From contig CAMVDK010000196.1 in NCBI GenBank assembly GCA_947166165.1, positions 1 through 5,753 on the forward strand: a stretch of 5,753 nt of DNA. The letters are read 5' to 3'. This document shows, in pieces, positions 5,739-5,753 of this stretch. Every line of letters starts with the position of its first letter. The stretch's first letter is position 1. The notes below the pieces were generated by a model that was not told the origin of the DNA, did not search any database, and was given only the letters and a program-made list of their open reading frames with translations. A program made the translations under genes and the position numbers. This stretch comes from an uncultured Porphyromonadaceae bacterium. Its GTDB lineage: Bacteria > Bacteroidota > Bacteroidia > Bacteroidales > Muribaculaceae.

Positions 5739-5753
5739 AAAAAAGTAATGAAT

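Overview
The window looks like chromosomal DNA from a fairly GC-rich member of the Bacteroidota, most likely Bacteroidales. The evidence is a textbook Bacteroides-type promoter (TTTG, 20-nt gap, TATATTTG at 492-523), the absence of Shine-Dalgarno sequences before the genes, several short secreted or lipoprotein genes of gut-Bacteroidales character, and a GxxExxY-family gene in its own repeat setting. The genus cannot be fixed from this sequence.

Layout: bases 1-490 hold no convincing protein gene. They contain a run of closely spaced hairpins (111-304), a second fold with a possible pseudoknot (396-453) and a T-rich tract (471-482), which together look like a structured RNA or dispersed structured repeat on the + strand. 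Next come a Bacteroides promoter and a DUF805 membrane protein gene (599-1102). From 1112 to about 1794 lies an AT-rich cassette-like element: a GxxExxY/PD-(D/E)XK-type gene (1177-1614) between imperfect inverted arms of about 33 bp, followed by a second 134-bp unit that keeps the same arms, the ATG at the equivalent position and a relic of the gene's 3' end, but has lost the rest. Three copies of an 11-bp direct repeat mark the unit boundaries.

Immediately downstream are two overlapping + strand genes (1802-2836 and 2814-5018), a putative lipoprotein and a large exported helical-repeat protein. They are very probably co-transcribed and translationally coupled. The last arm of the cassette carries a perfect TAnnTTTG box pointing at them, so the element may supply their promoter. 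A convergent minus-strand gene (5094-5687) encodes a small putative lipoprotein. A perfect 19-bp sequence occurs in inverted orientation near the two ends of the window (34-52 and 5720-5738); the right copy lies in the leader region of the minus-strand lipoprotein gene.

The genes do not form an obvious pathway. The most notable content is the palindromic GxxExxY cassette with its internally deleted sister unit, and the structured noncoding region at the left end.
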